Source of the DNA: Aliarcobacter sp.
GTDB lineage: Bacteria > Campylobacterota > Campylobacteria > Campylobacterales > Arcobacteraceae
NCBI GenBank assembly: GCA_028690445.1
Contig: JAQVBE010000008.1
Span: 1 to 64,000, forward strand
DNA length: 64,000 nt
Direction: 5' to 3'
Positions 53,948 to 61,981 of this stretch are shown here, piece by piece. Below the pieces are notes generated by a model that worked only from the letters and a program-made list of their open reading frames with translations, was not told the origin of the DNA and did not search any database. The first letter of the stretch is position 1. Each line of letters opens with the position of its first letter. A program made the position numbers and the translations under genes.

Positions 53948-54588
53948 TTCTTTTTCATCTGTAAAATCAATCTAGTAATAACCTGTCTAATTGCTAGATT
54001 TGAAGTTTGAAGTAATGCCTCTTTTGAATAGATTATTTCACTTTCATTATAAATATAATTATCAGAGAATAAAATATTATCTTTTGTATCTTGATATATT
54101 ATTTTGTTGTTTTTATCTATAACTCTAAGTTCTATTGAAATTTTTATTTGTGCTTTTGAAGAAAAAAATGCTTTTTCTAAACTATATTTTGGAACAAAAA
54201 GATAAATATTATAATCACTTCCAAAAGATACAAATTTAGTTTTAAAAATTTTATCATTACTCATTTGAAGTTTAAATTCATTTTCTATTATATTTGATAA
54301 AGAAACACTATTATTATAATAGGCATCTTGCATTCTTAAATCTTCATTGTTTGAAAATTCTGGAGTAAAAAAAGTGTTAATTCCAATTCCCACATGACTT
54401 GAAACCAAACCACCAACTCCCAGCCCAATAGAGACAGGACTTCTATAAGTTTGAGGAACTCCTGCTATGATGATATTATTATTTAAAGATATAGAATTTA
54501 TTTCATCTAAATTTAGATTTTGTTTAGAAGTACATGCAGTAAAAAAAGCTAAAAAACAGATCAAAAAAATTTTATTTATATATTTCAT
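53944..54588 (-). CDS. Putative outer-membrane lipoprotein
   Basis: This 214-aa protein has a lipoprotein signal ending FFTAC (Cys19) and a glycine-rich segment SIGLGVGGLVSSHVGIGIN (about 53-71). A beta-rich region follows (KISIELRVIDKNNKIIYQ), resembling accessory lipoproteins of transport systems or LptE-like folds. I cannot name it. It overlaps the convergent SDR by 4 bases and lies 12 nt downstream of the permease gene. Confidence 0.75.
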   Translation of the reverse strand: MKYINKIFLICFLAFFTACTSKQNLNLDEINSISLNNNIIIAGVPQTYRSPVSIGLGVGGLVSSHVGIGINTFFTPEFSNNEDLRMQDAYYNNSVSLSNIIENEFKLQMSNDKIFKTKFVSFGSDYNIYLFVPKYSLEKAFFSSKAQIKISIELRVIDKNNKIIYQDTKDNILFSDNYIYNESEIIYSKEALLQTSNLAIRQVITRLILQMKKN

Positions 54589-54600
54589 AAAAGACTCTTC

Positions 54601-55401
54601 TTAGTTTTGGATAATCTCTTTTTTGTTTGCTAAACCTTGTAGATAATCACTAATTTGTATTAAACAAAATGTGATTAAAAATATCATAAGACCTGGAAAA
54701 AAACTAACCCACCAAGCTATATCAATAACAGCTTTCCCATCACTTAATAAACTTCCCCAAGACATAGATGGTGGATTTACTCCAAGACCTAAAAATGAAA
54801 GCCCAGATTCAGCTAATATTGAACCGCCAACTCCAAAAGTAAATGAAATAAGAAAAATAGGAGCTAAAAGTGGAGCAAAATATTTAAAAATAATCTTAAA
54901 AGTAGAAACATTTGCAACTTTTAAAATCTTAATAAAAGGTTTATTCCCAATAGCAAAACTCTCACTTCTTATCATTCTAGCCATTCCCATCCAACTTGTA
55001 ATTGAAATAACTATAATTAAAATTAAAGCGGAAGCTTGAATATATGATACAAGTGCTAAAAGTAGAAAAAAAGTAGGAAATGTTAGAAATAAATCAATCA
55101 TAATTGTAATAGTCTTATCAATGTTACCCTTAAAATATCCGGCATTTATTCCAATAAAAAGTCCAACTATTGATGAGATAGAAGCTGCTAAAAATCCAAT
55201 AATTAAAGAAGTTTGACCACCATTTAAAACCCTTGCAAACATATCTCGACCTAATCTATCAGTTCCAAATAAATGCTCAAATGAGGGAGCTTGTAGGATT
55301 TTTGTTGGGTCAAGTTGATATGGAGAAATAGTGTATACAAAAGGCAGTAAAAAAATTGCTAAAATAACTGCTATTAATAAATATAAAGCTACTTTAAACA
55401 T
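54601..55401 (-). CDS. DppC/OppC-like ABC transporter permease (orphan)
   Basis: This 266-aa inner-membrane permease has six helices, an N-terminal DPTKILQAPSFEHLFGTDRLGRDMFARVLNG segment (typical OppC/NikC), and the EAA loop region ILAESGLSFLGLGVNPPSMSWGSLLSDG. It imports peptides or nickel as part of a five-component system. The partner permease, ATPases and binding protein are absent from the window, so it probably works with components encoded elsewhere. Confidence 0.9.
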   Translation of the reverse strand: MFKVALYLLIAVILAIFLLPFVYTISPYQLDPTKILQAPSFEHLFGTDRLGRDMFARVLNGGQTSLIIGFLAASISSIVGLFIGINAGYFKGNIDKTITIMIDLFLTFPTFFLLLALVSYIQASALILIIVISITSWMGMARMIRSESFAIGNKPFIKILKVANVSTFKIIFKYFAPLLAPIFLISFTFGVGGSILAESGLSFLGLGVNPPSMSWGSLLSDGKAVIDIAWWVSFFPGLMIFLITFCLIQISDYLQGLANKKEIIQN

Positions 55402-55412
55402 ATTTTATACTT

Positions 55413-56009
55413 CTATTCTTGTGTGTAAAAATAATAAGAAAGTGCGCTTTTACCGAAATTCTTAGTTTTATTTAGTGAAAATTTACCTAAAATTTCTGGC
55501 ATTTCTAAACTAGAAACATGCTCAACAATAATCATATAAATATTATCTACTTCAATATTTTTAATCATTGTAAAAGATTTTTCATAAATATCTTCCATTC
55601 CATCTCTATAATCAAATGGAGGATCAATATATAAAACAATTTCATCTTGTGAATTTCTTAAAAAATCAATAAACAAAGGAGTTTGTACAAAAGTATTTCC
55701 TTGAACTGTTTGACATTTTTCCATATCAACAGCTTTACAGTTTTTTAGTAAAATCTGATATGAATTTCTATCAAGTTCAACAAAATATGCTCTTTTTGCA
55801 CCTCGACTAATTGCTTCTAATCCAATAGAACCGCTTCCTGCAAAGGATTCTATAAAAATTTTATCAATTATATCAAACTGCAAAACATTAAACAAAGACT
55901 CTTTTAATCTAGCTTTTGAACTTCTTGTTACATCTAATGATGGAAGTTCTAAAATCTTTCCTTTATATTTACCTGCAATTATTTTTGTTGTTGGCTTTTC
56001 AGTTTTCAT
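55413..56009 (-). CDS. rsmD: 16S rRNA m2G966 methyltransferase RsmD
   Basis: This 198-aa SAM methyltransferase has IIAGKYKGKILELPS at the start, TRSSKARLKESLFNVL (about 29-44), the SAM motif ESFAGSGSIGLEAISRGA (about 54-71) and the catalytic IDPPFDY (about 123-129). It modifies guanine 966 in 16S rRNA. It lies between rny and the permease gene on the same strand. Confidence 0.93.
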   Translation of the reverse strand: MKTEKPTTKIIAGKYKGKILELPSLDVTRSSKARLKESLFNVLQFDIIDKIFIESFAGSGSIGLEAISRGAKRAYFVELDRNSYQILLKNCKAVDMEKCQTVQGNTFVQTPLFIDFLRNSQDEIVLYIDPPFDYRDGMEDIYEKSFTMIKNIEVDNIYMIIVEHVSSLEMPEILGKFSLNKTKNFGKSALSYYFYTQE

Positions 56010-56034
56010 AATTTATACCTTAATTAAGATTTAT

Positions 56035-57585
56035 TTATCTAGCATAACTTTCGGCTCTAATTTCTCTAATTACATTAACTTTAATTTCACCAGGATATTG
56101 AACTTTTTGCTCAATTTCTTTTGCTATTTCCGTTGCTAATAAAATAGCTTCATCATCATTTATAAGCTCAGCTTTTACAATAACTCTTACTTCTCTTCCC
56201 GCATTTATTGCATAAGCATTTAAAACACCCAATTTACTTGTAGAAATATTTTCAACTTCTTCAACCCTTTTTAGGAAACTTTCTAATACTTCTCTTCTAG
56301 CTCCTGGACGTGCTGCGCTTAAAGCATCAGCTGCGCATACAGAAGCTGATTCTACATTTATTGGTTCTTCATGACCATGGTGGGCGTAAATTGCATTTAT
56401 AACTGTATCACATTCATCATATCTTTTACAAATTTCAGCACCTAATTGTACATGTGAACCTGGCATTTCATGAGTTAAGGCTTTTCCAATATCATGTAAT
56501 AATCCAGCTCGTCTAGCTAAAATGGCATCTCCACCCATTTGAACTGCTAATAATCCCGATAAATGAGCAACTTCTAAAGTATGCGCTAAGGCATTTTGAC
56601 CGTAAGAAGCTCTATATCTTAATCTTCCAACAAGTTTAACTAATTCAGGATGCATTGTTTTAATTCCAAGTTCTAAAACAACATCTTCACCCTCTTTTTG
56701 GATATTTTTGTCAAATTCTGATTTTACTTTTTTATAAATTTCTTCAATTCTAGCTGGTTGAATTCTTCCGTCTTCAAGTAATTCTTTAATTGTTTTAGTA
56801 GCAACAGCTCGTCTATAAAGATTAAAGGATGAAATTGTAATAGTATTTGGTGTATCATCAATGATAATATCAACACCCAATAACATTTCAAGAGCTTTTA
56901 TATTTCGCCCTTCTTTTCCTATTATTTTTCCTTTTGTTTCTTCATCATTTATAGGAATATTATTTATTAATCGTTCAGCTGCAAACTCACCTGCATATCT
57001 TGTAACTGCAAGTGAAAGCATATTATTAATTTCATTTTTTGCATTTTGTTCTGCAATTTTGTATTTTTTTCTAAAAATTGAAGAAATTTCGGCTCTTGAA
57101 TCCTCTTTAACTTTTTTAAGCATCAATTCTCTAGCCTCAAGTAAAGTTAAACCAGAAGCATTTTCAAGTATTTTTATGGCTTCAAAAGTTTTATCTTCAT
57201 AAGTCTTCTTCTGTTGTTCTATTCCTTCTTTTAAACTTGTAATTTTTCTGTTTTTTTCAACTATCTCATCTTTTTCTTGTTTGATAATTCTTAATTCAGA
57301 TTCTAAATGTTCGTTTAATTCTCGTTCTTTTTTTTCTATTTTAGAAAGCATTACGTCATACTCTCTTCTTGCGTGTTTAAATTCTCTATCACATTCGAAT
57401 TTTGCCTTTAATTGAGCATCTTTTAAAGAAACTTCTGCTTCATGCTCAATCACTTTTGCTTTTGCTTTTGCTTGTTCAATAAAAATTTGAAATTTTGCTT
57501 TATCTAATTTTTTTACAATAAATATGCTTAATGCAGAACTCAATACTCCTACAAAAGCAATTACTAGTATATATTCCATATTCAA
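56035..57585 (-). CDS. rny: Ribonuclease Y
   Basis: This 516-aa membrane-anchored endoribonuclease initiates mRNA decay. It has an N-terminal helix (about 4-24), a long coiled coil (about 30-160), a KH domain (IGKEGRNIKALEMLLGVD, about 220-237) and an HD domain with HTLEVAHLSG...LLHDIGKAL (about 333-375). Order and length are standard. It is 25 nt upstream of rsmD and 4 nt downstream of the folate cyclo-ligase gene. Confidence 0.96.
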   Translation of the reverse strand: MNMEYILVIAFVGVLSSALSIFIVKKLDKAKFQIFIEQAKAKAKVIEHEAEVSLKDAQLKAKFECDREFKHARREYDVMLSKIEKKERELNEHLESELRIIKQEKDEIVEKNRKITSLKEGIEQQKKTYEDKTFEAIKILENASGLTLLEARELMLKKVKEDSRAEISSIFRKKYKIAEQNAKNEINNMLSLAVTRYAGEFAAERLINNIPINDEETKGKIIGKEGRNIKALEMLLGVDIIIDDTPNTITISSFNLYRRAVATKTIKELLEDGRIQPARIEEIYKKVKSEFDKNIQKEGEDVVLELGIKTMHPELVKLVGRLRYRASYGQNALAHTLEVAHLSGLLAVQMGGDAILARRAGLLHDIGKALTHEMPGSHVQLGAEICKRYDECDTVINAIYAHHGHEEPINVESASVCAADALSAARPGARREVLESFLKRVEEVENISTSKLGVLNAYAINAGREVRVIVKAELINDDEAILLATEIAKEIEQKVQYPGEIKVNVIREIRAESYAR

Positions 57586-57589
57586 AACC

Positions 57590-58129
57590 TTAATTTGTTA
57601 TTATGTAATTAGCTTGAATATCGTAATTATCAGATAGAATTTTTTCACTCTTGCAAAGTACTAACTGTGTAAAAACTGTTATTGGTCTATAGTTTAAACT
57701 ATCGAAAAATCTATCATACATACCTTTTCCAAAACCTATTCTTTTTCCTAGTTTATCAATTCCAACTACAGGAACTATTGCTAGGTCAATTTTTTTGGCT
57801 TTAAAAAAAGAGTTATTTGGTTCTTTTATTCCAAATCTCTTTTTGTACAAGGGTAATCTATATTTAACAATTTTAAAACTCTCCCCTTGCATAAATGGCA
57901 CATAAACTTCTCTTCTTTTTGTTTTTCTTAAACTATTTATCAACGGTTTTACATCAACTTCTATATCCATAGGGATATATAATAAAATATTTCTCGAATC
58001 ACTCTGTTTTATAAAGTTTTCTAATTTTTTAACAATTATTTTATTTTTGTAATACTTTAAAAAAAGGCTTGCAAACTCTAATCTCTTTATACACGATTTT
58101 CTAAAATCACTTTTGTGATTATTTTTCAT
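57590..58129 (-). CDS. 5-formyltetrahydrofolate cyclo-ligase
   Basis: This 179-aa enzyme converts 5-formyl-THF to 5,10-methenyl-THF with ATP. It has an N-terminal basic helix (FRKSCIKRLEF), NILLYIPMDIEVDVKPLINSL, and the C-terminal signature VPVVGIDKLGKRIGFGKGMYDRF (about 125-147). It starts the minus-strand rny operon. A divergent promoter region with paired hairpins lies at 58143-58180. Confidence 0.9.
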   Translation of the reverse strand: MKNNHKSDFRKSCIKRLEFASLFLKYYKNKIIVKKLENFIKQSDSRNILLYIPMDIEVDVKPLINSLRKTKRREVYVPFMQGESFKIVKYRLPLYKKRFGIKEPNNSFFKAKKIDLAIVPVVGIDKLGKRIGFGKGMYDRFFDSLNYRPITVFTQLVLCKSEKILSDNYDIQANYIITN

Positions 58130-58142
58130 ATTTAAGCCTCAC

Positions 58143-58180
58143 TTGGGTAAAATCTCTACCCAACAAATAATTTTACCCAA
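58143..58180. promoter_or_regulatory. Inverted repeat with two alternative pairings
   Basis: TTGGGTAAAAT (58143-58153) pairs perfectly with ATTTTACCCAA (58170-58180). Its TTGGGTA part can instead pair with TACCCAA at 58157-58163. The element sits between the divergent folate cyclo-ligase and thioredoxin genes, 10 nt before the latter's start. It could be an operator or a mutually exclusive RNA hairpin. Confidence 0.5.
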
Positions 58181-58190
58181 AGGAATTAAA

Positions 58191-58751
58191 ATGCAGTTTA
58201 AAACTTTAGCATTTTTGTCAATTTTATCTATTTTATTATTTACAGGGTGTGATTCAAAAGATAAAGATGAATCTTCAAAGGAAGAAACAGCTGTAAAAAG
58301 TAGTAATAGAGTATCAGAATTTCAACTAAAAACTACAAATGACACAATAGTAAATCTAAAATTAGAAAATGATAAGATAATCGCAAAAGATTATCCAAAC
58401 AAGATAGTGTTGTTAAGCTTTTTTACAACTTGGTGTCCACCTTGCAAAGCAGAAATACCAAATTTAATAAAAATACAAAATGATTATAGAAATGACCTTG
58501 TAATTATTTCCGTCTTACTTGAAGAAATGAAAACAAACAGTGAAATCAAACAATTTGTAAAAGACCATAATATAAATTATGAGGTAACAAATGCACCTGA
58601 AAATATGGATCTTGCAAAAGCAGTAGGAGGAATAAAATCAATTCCAACTATGTTTTTAATCGATAAAGAAAATACAATATTTCAAAAATATGTAGGATTA
58701 GTTCCAAATGAAATGATGGAAATTGATATTAAAAAAGTATTAGAAAAATAA
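58191..58751 (+). CDS. TlpA-like thioredoxin lipoprotein
   Basis: This 186-aa periplasmic thiol-disulfide protein has a lipoprotein signal ending LFTGC (Cys19), then a TlpA/ResA fold with the redox site TTWCPPCKAE (WCPPC) and a cis-proline region KSIPTMFLI. It is likely a membrane-anchored reductase, for example for cytochrome c maturation. Start ATG 58191 has AAAGGAA upstream; the longer frame from 58143 would read through the inverted repeat. ftsY follows after 9 nt. Confidence 0.9.
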   Translation: MQFKTLAFLSILSILLFTGCDSKDKDESSKEETAVKSSNRVSEFQLKTTNDTIVNLKLENDKIIAKDYPNKIVLLSFFTTWCPPCKAEIPNLIKIQNDYRNDLVIISVLLEEMKTNSEIKQFVKDHNINYEVTNAPENMDLAKAVGGIKSIPTMFLIDKENTIFQKYVGLVPNEMMEIDIKKVLEK

Positions 58752-58760
58752 AGGTAGAAA

Positions 58761-59747
58761 ATGTTTAGTTTTTTTAAAAAGAAAAAAGATAATGCTATAG
58801 AAAAGGAAGAGTTTCCTTTAGAAATAAAAGAAAATACTATTCAAGGAAGCAAAGTTCAAAATGAGCAAACAAAAAGCTTTTTTTCAAAAGCACTAGAAAA
58901 AACTTTTGAAACTATAAAAATTGTTGTTCCTCAAAAAAAAGAGAAAATATCTTTTGATGATATTCAAGAACTTTTAATTGAAGCAGATATGGAATATGAA
59001 ATTATAGAAAAAGCAATGAATGGTCTTCCCCATGAAATCACAAGAAAACAGTTAAGACATAGACTTGTAATGCTTTTTGAACATGCTCCAAAAGTTGACC
59101 TATCAAATTTACCAAAACCATTTGTAAGACTTATAATTGGAGTTAATGGTGCTGGAAAAACTACAACTATTGCAAAGCTAGCAAATATCTCTAAAAAAGA
59201 TGGAAAATCCGTTATTTTGGGAGCAGGAGATACTTTTAGAGCAGCAGCAATTGAGCAACTTTCTACATGGGCAGCGAAATTAGATGTTCCAATTATAAAA
59301 ACAAAACAAGGACATGATGCAAGTGCAGTAGCATTTGACACTATAAGTGCAGCAATTGCAAGAAATATTGATAATGTAATTATTGATACAGCAGGAAGAT
59401 TACAAACGCAAACAAACTTAAACAATGAGCTTAAAAAAATAGTAAAAGTTTGTACAAAAGCAATGCCTGACGCTCCTCATCAAAAACTTATGATTTTAGA
59501 TGGTACACAAGGAAATACAGCAATTGCACAAGCTCGTGCATTTAATGAAATGGTTGGAATTGATGGAATTATCGTTACAAAACTTGATGGAACTGCAAAA
59601 GGTGGAGCTTTATTTTCTATTTCAAATCAACTAGAACTTCCAATTTTTTATGTAGGAATTGGTGAAAAGCAAGATGATTTAATTGCATTTTCTCCAGATG
59701 ACTTTGTTGATAGTTTACTAGATGAAATTTATACACCAGAAAAATAA
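58761..59747 (+). CDS. ftsY: Signal recognition particle receptor FtsY
   Basis: This 328-aa SRP receptor GTPase has a short acidic A region (1-45), an N domain (about 50-110) and a G domain with GVNGAGKTTTIAKLANIS (about 129-146), DTFRAAAIEQL, DTAGRLQTQTNL and TKLDGTAKGGALF. The A domain is short, as in Campylobacterota. It targets ribosomes to the Sec translocon. Confidence 0.96.
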   Translation: MFSFFKKKKDNAIEKEEFPLEIKENTIQGSKVQNEQTKSFFSKALEKTFETIKIVVPQKKEKISFDDIQELLIEADMEYEIIEKAMNGLPHEITRKQLRHRLVMLFEHAPKVDLSNLPKPFVRLIIGVNGAGKTTTIAKLANISKKDGKSVILGAGDTFRAAAIEQLSTWAAKLDVPIIKTKQGHDASAVAFDTISAAIARNIDNVIIDTAGRLQTQTNLNNELKKIVKVCTKAMPDAPHQKLMILDGTQGNTAIAQARAFNEMVGIDGIIVTKLDGTAKGGALFSISNQLELPIFYVGIGEKQDDLIAFSPDDFVDSLLDEIYTPEK

Positions 59748-59762
59748 AAAAAGGAATTAATT

Positions 59763-60371
59763 TTGAAAGCAAAAAACAAATCTTTTATTGAAGACGTAGT
59801 TATACTTTTTATTCTTGGAATCATAATATATTTTATTTATAGCTTCTTTTTCTCAACAGAAGAAAAAGTTGAAAAAGTTAAAATAGTAGAAAATAAAACT
59901 ACAATAGAAAAAAAAATAAATATTCCTACACCTAAAGAACCCATTATAAATGAGATAAAAAAAGAAGAAGAAATCATACCAACACCAGCTGTTACAATTC
60001 CAGTTGAAACTCCAAAAACAGAAAATCCTGTTGAGACAAAAGTTAACACAGTGATTGAAGAAAAAGTATCTACATCTGAAATAACTGACCCAAAAGCAAA
60101 AATTGAGTTATTTTATAAAACTATAAAAGAAAATATTTATAAAAATATAGATAAAAATGTAGATAAAGATAAAATAAAAACAGGTGAACATATTGAGTTT
60201 AGGCTAACTATTTTAAAAGATGGTGGGTATGAGCAATTAAATTCTACAAAAGGTGATAAAGATTATTTTGAACTATTTAGATCATCAATAAAAGAGGCTT
60301 TCCCAGTAAAAATTGATAATTCTTTAAAAGAGAGTTTTCCTAGATATTTTAGAATGGAAATAGTATTTTAA
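59763..60371 (+). CDS. TonB/TolA-like periplasm-spanning protein
   Basis: This 202-aa protein has one N-terminal membrane helix (about 9-30), a Lys/Glu/Pro-rich extended region (about 33-110, with EEIIPTPAVTIPVE) and a C-terminal domain (about 115-202; KIELFYKTIKENIYKN, HIEFRLTILKDGGYEQL) of TonB/TolA character. No ExbBD is near, so its partner is unknown. It starts with TTG (AAGGA upstream), 15 nt after ftsY. Confidence 0.7.
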   Translation: MKAKNKSFIEDVVILFILGIIIYFIYSFFFSTEEKVEKVKIVENKTTIEKKINIPTPKEPIINEIKKEEEIIPTPAVTIPVETPKTENPVETKVNTVIEEKVSTSEITDPKAKIELFYKTIKENIYKNIDKNVDKDKIKTGEHIEFRLTILKDGGYEQLNSTKGDKDYFELFRSSIKEAFPVKIDNSLKESFPRYFRMEIVF

Positions 60372-60390
60372 GAGGTTTTTTTAACCTCTT
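60370..60390. terminator. Bidirectional terminator
   Basis: AAGAGGTT (60370-60377) and AACCTCTT (60383-60390) form a perfect stem around TTTTT between convergent genes. Confidence 0.6.
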
Positions 60391-60391
60391 A

Positions 60392-61225
60392 TTATCTTAA
60401 TTGTAATTCTTCTAAAAACTTTTTATATGGTTCATTCCAACAACAATTATGTGTCGCATCATAATATTTATAAATGATATTATCTTTATTTTCAAACTTT
60501 GATAAATAAGATAAAAATATCTCTTTAGGAATAACATCATCTTCTTTTCCGATTAAATGATATTGTTTAATATTTTCAAGCCCTTTTGTATAATCTGCTG
60601 GATTTAATGATTCATTTAATCTTGATATATTATGTATTGTAGTCCATTTAAGAATATCAACATTTCCAGCTATAGTAATTAACATATTTATATCTTCTCT
60701 TCTTGAAGCTACCAAAGTTACAATTGCTCCACCACCTGAATATCCAATCAAAGTAAAGCTTCTATTTTTGTAATTATCTTTTAAATTATTTAAAGCTTCA
60801 TCAAAACTTTTTATAACTTTTTCATCAAATCTATTACTTGTCCAGTATTTTTTACTACATTCATTTGAGTTTATATATTGACAAGGTCTTGCAATGTAAA
60901 CTTTGCACTCACTTTCACTTGTATCTTGATTCATAAGTTCTAAAGCAGTAGGAGTTATTGGTGTGGGATTTGCAGATATTGTAGTTCTTGTAATCCAAGA
61001 TAAACCATCTCCTTCTATATAAACTTTTAAGTCTTTATTTTTGCAATTATTAGGAGTTTTTTGTAAAGAAAATAAAGCAAAAGAAGACGTTTGTATATTT
61101 ACTTGTGTAAAGTCTTTATTTGAAAGTGCAAATAAAGATTCTTTTCTTTCTTGCAAAGTCGGAATACTGCTTAAACACCCAGTAAATATAAAGATTATTA
61201 TTAAAAAAGAGAAATTAATATTCAT
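60392..61225 (-). CDS. Alpha/beta hydrolase lipoprotein
   Basis: This 277-aa protein has a lipoprotein signal ending IFTGC (Cys17) and an alpha/beta hydrolase domain with nucleophile elbow GYSGGGAI (about 163-170), acid region GKEDDVIP and a histidine in DATHNCCW near the end. It is probably an outer- or periplasm-facing esterase of unknown substrate. It lies 2 nt after the PpiC-like gene on the same strand. Confidence 0.82.
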   Translation of the reverse strand: MNINFSFLIIIFIFTGCLSSIPTLQERKESLFALSNKDFTQVNIQTSSFALFSLQKTPNNCKNKDLKVYIEGDGLSWITRTTISANPTPITPTALELMNQDTSESECKVYIARPCQYINSNECSKKYWTSNRFDEKVIKSFDEALNNLKDNYKNRSFTLIGYSGGGAIVTLVASRREDINMLITIAGNVDILKWTTIHNISRLNESLNPADYTKGLENIKQYHLIGKEDDVIPKEIFLSYLSKFENKDNIIYKYYDATHNCCWNEPYKKFLEELQLR

Positions 61226-61227
61226 TT

Positions 61228-61959
61228 TTATTTTAATAATAAATCCATTTCTTTAGCCAATGCTTTTCTTTTTGCAAGATTAATCAATGCTTCTTCAGAC
61301 TCAATATAACTTGCATCTTTTTCAGGAATAAATTTTTCAATAAAAATAATTTGAGTACCAACATCTTTTAAATTTACTTTAACAATATCACCTTCATTCT
61401 TATCTTTTAAGGCTGTTATAACTTCAATATTTAATTTATTTACATCCACTAAATCTGTTAAACCATCTTTTTGTTTTGAAGCTAAATCATTTGAAACTGA
61501 TTTTACATATTTTATAAAAGATTCTTGTTTATCTTTTTTATTTTTTAATCTATTTAAAGCTGCAATAATTTTATCCGCATTTTCTTCGTAAGTTACTAAA
61601 ATATTTCGTAATTCATATTTTGCTACAATCCTTGGTTTTTCTGCTTTATAAAGCTCTTTTAACTCTGTATCAGTTGGGACATAACTTCTTAAAAATTTTT
61701 CACTCCAAATATCAACTGTAAGAATATTTTTTGCAGTTCTTAAATTAATATCATTTTTCATTATATCTTTTTCTAAATTTTGAGATAATTTAACAACAGT
61801 GTCATACTCTTTTGTTAAAGCTTCTTTTACCTTTGCTTCTTGTTTATAAAAATCAACTTTATGCTTTTGGGCAGTATAAGAAGCTACTTCTTTTTCATCT
61901 GAAAATAAATTAATATTAAATAAAATACTACATAAAAATAAGGCTGTAAATTTTTTCAT
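61228..61959 (-). CDS. PpiC/SurA-like periplasmic protein
   Basis: This 243-aa protein has a signal peptide (1-20), a helical N-terminal part, and a parvulin-like PPIase region (about 115-220; YELRNILVTYEENADKII, DLASKQKDGLTDLV, GDIVKVNLKDVGTQIIFIEKF) with loose matches to the PpiC core. It may chaperone outer-membrane proteins. It follows the autotransporter gene by 22 nt on the same strand, suggesting a dedicated helper role (inference). Confidence 0.75.
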   Translation of the reverse strand: MKKFTALFLCSILFNINLFSDEKEVASYTAQKHKVDFYKQEAKVKEALTKEYDTVVKLSQNLEKDIMKNDINLRTAKNILTVDIWSEKFLRSYVPTDTELKELYKAEKPRIVAKYELRNILVTYEENADKIIAALNRLKNKKDKQESFIKYVKSVSNDLASKQKDGLTDLVDVNKLNIEVITALKDKNEGDIVKVNLKDVGTQIIFIEKFIPEKDASYIESEEALINLAKRKALAKEMDLLLK

Positions 61960-61981
61960 CTTTTTCCTTTAAATATAAAAA

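Noticed and set aside
54671..55039. 122-aa plus-strand frame inside the DppC-like permease
   Set aside because: Antisense shadow without translation signals.
56861..57202. 113-aa plus-strand frame inside rny
   Set aside because: Antisense shadow of the RNase Y KH and coiled-coil regions.
58964..59425. 153-aa minus-strand frame inside ftsY
   Set aside because: Antisense shadow of a conserved gene; composition is the mirror of FtsY codons.
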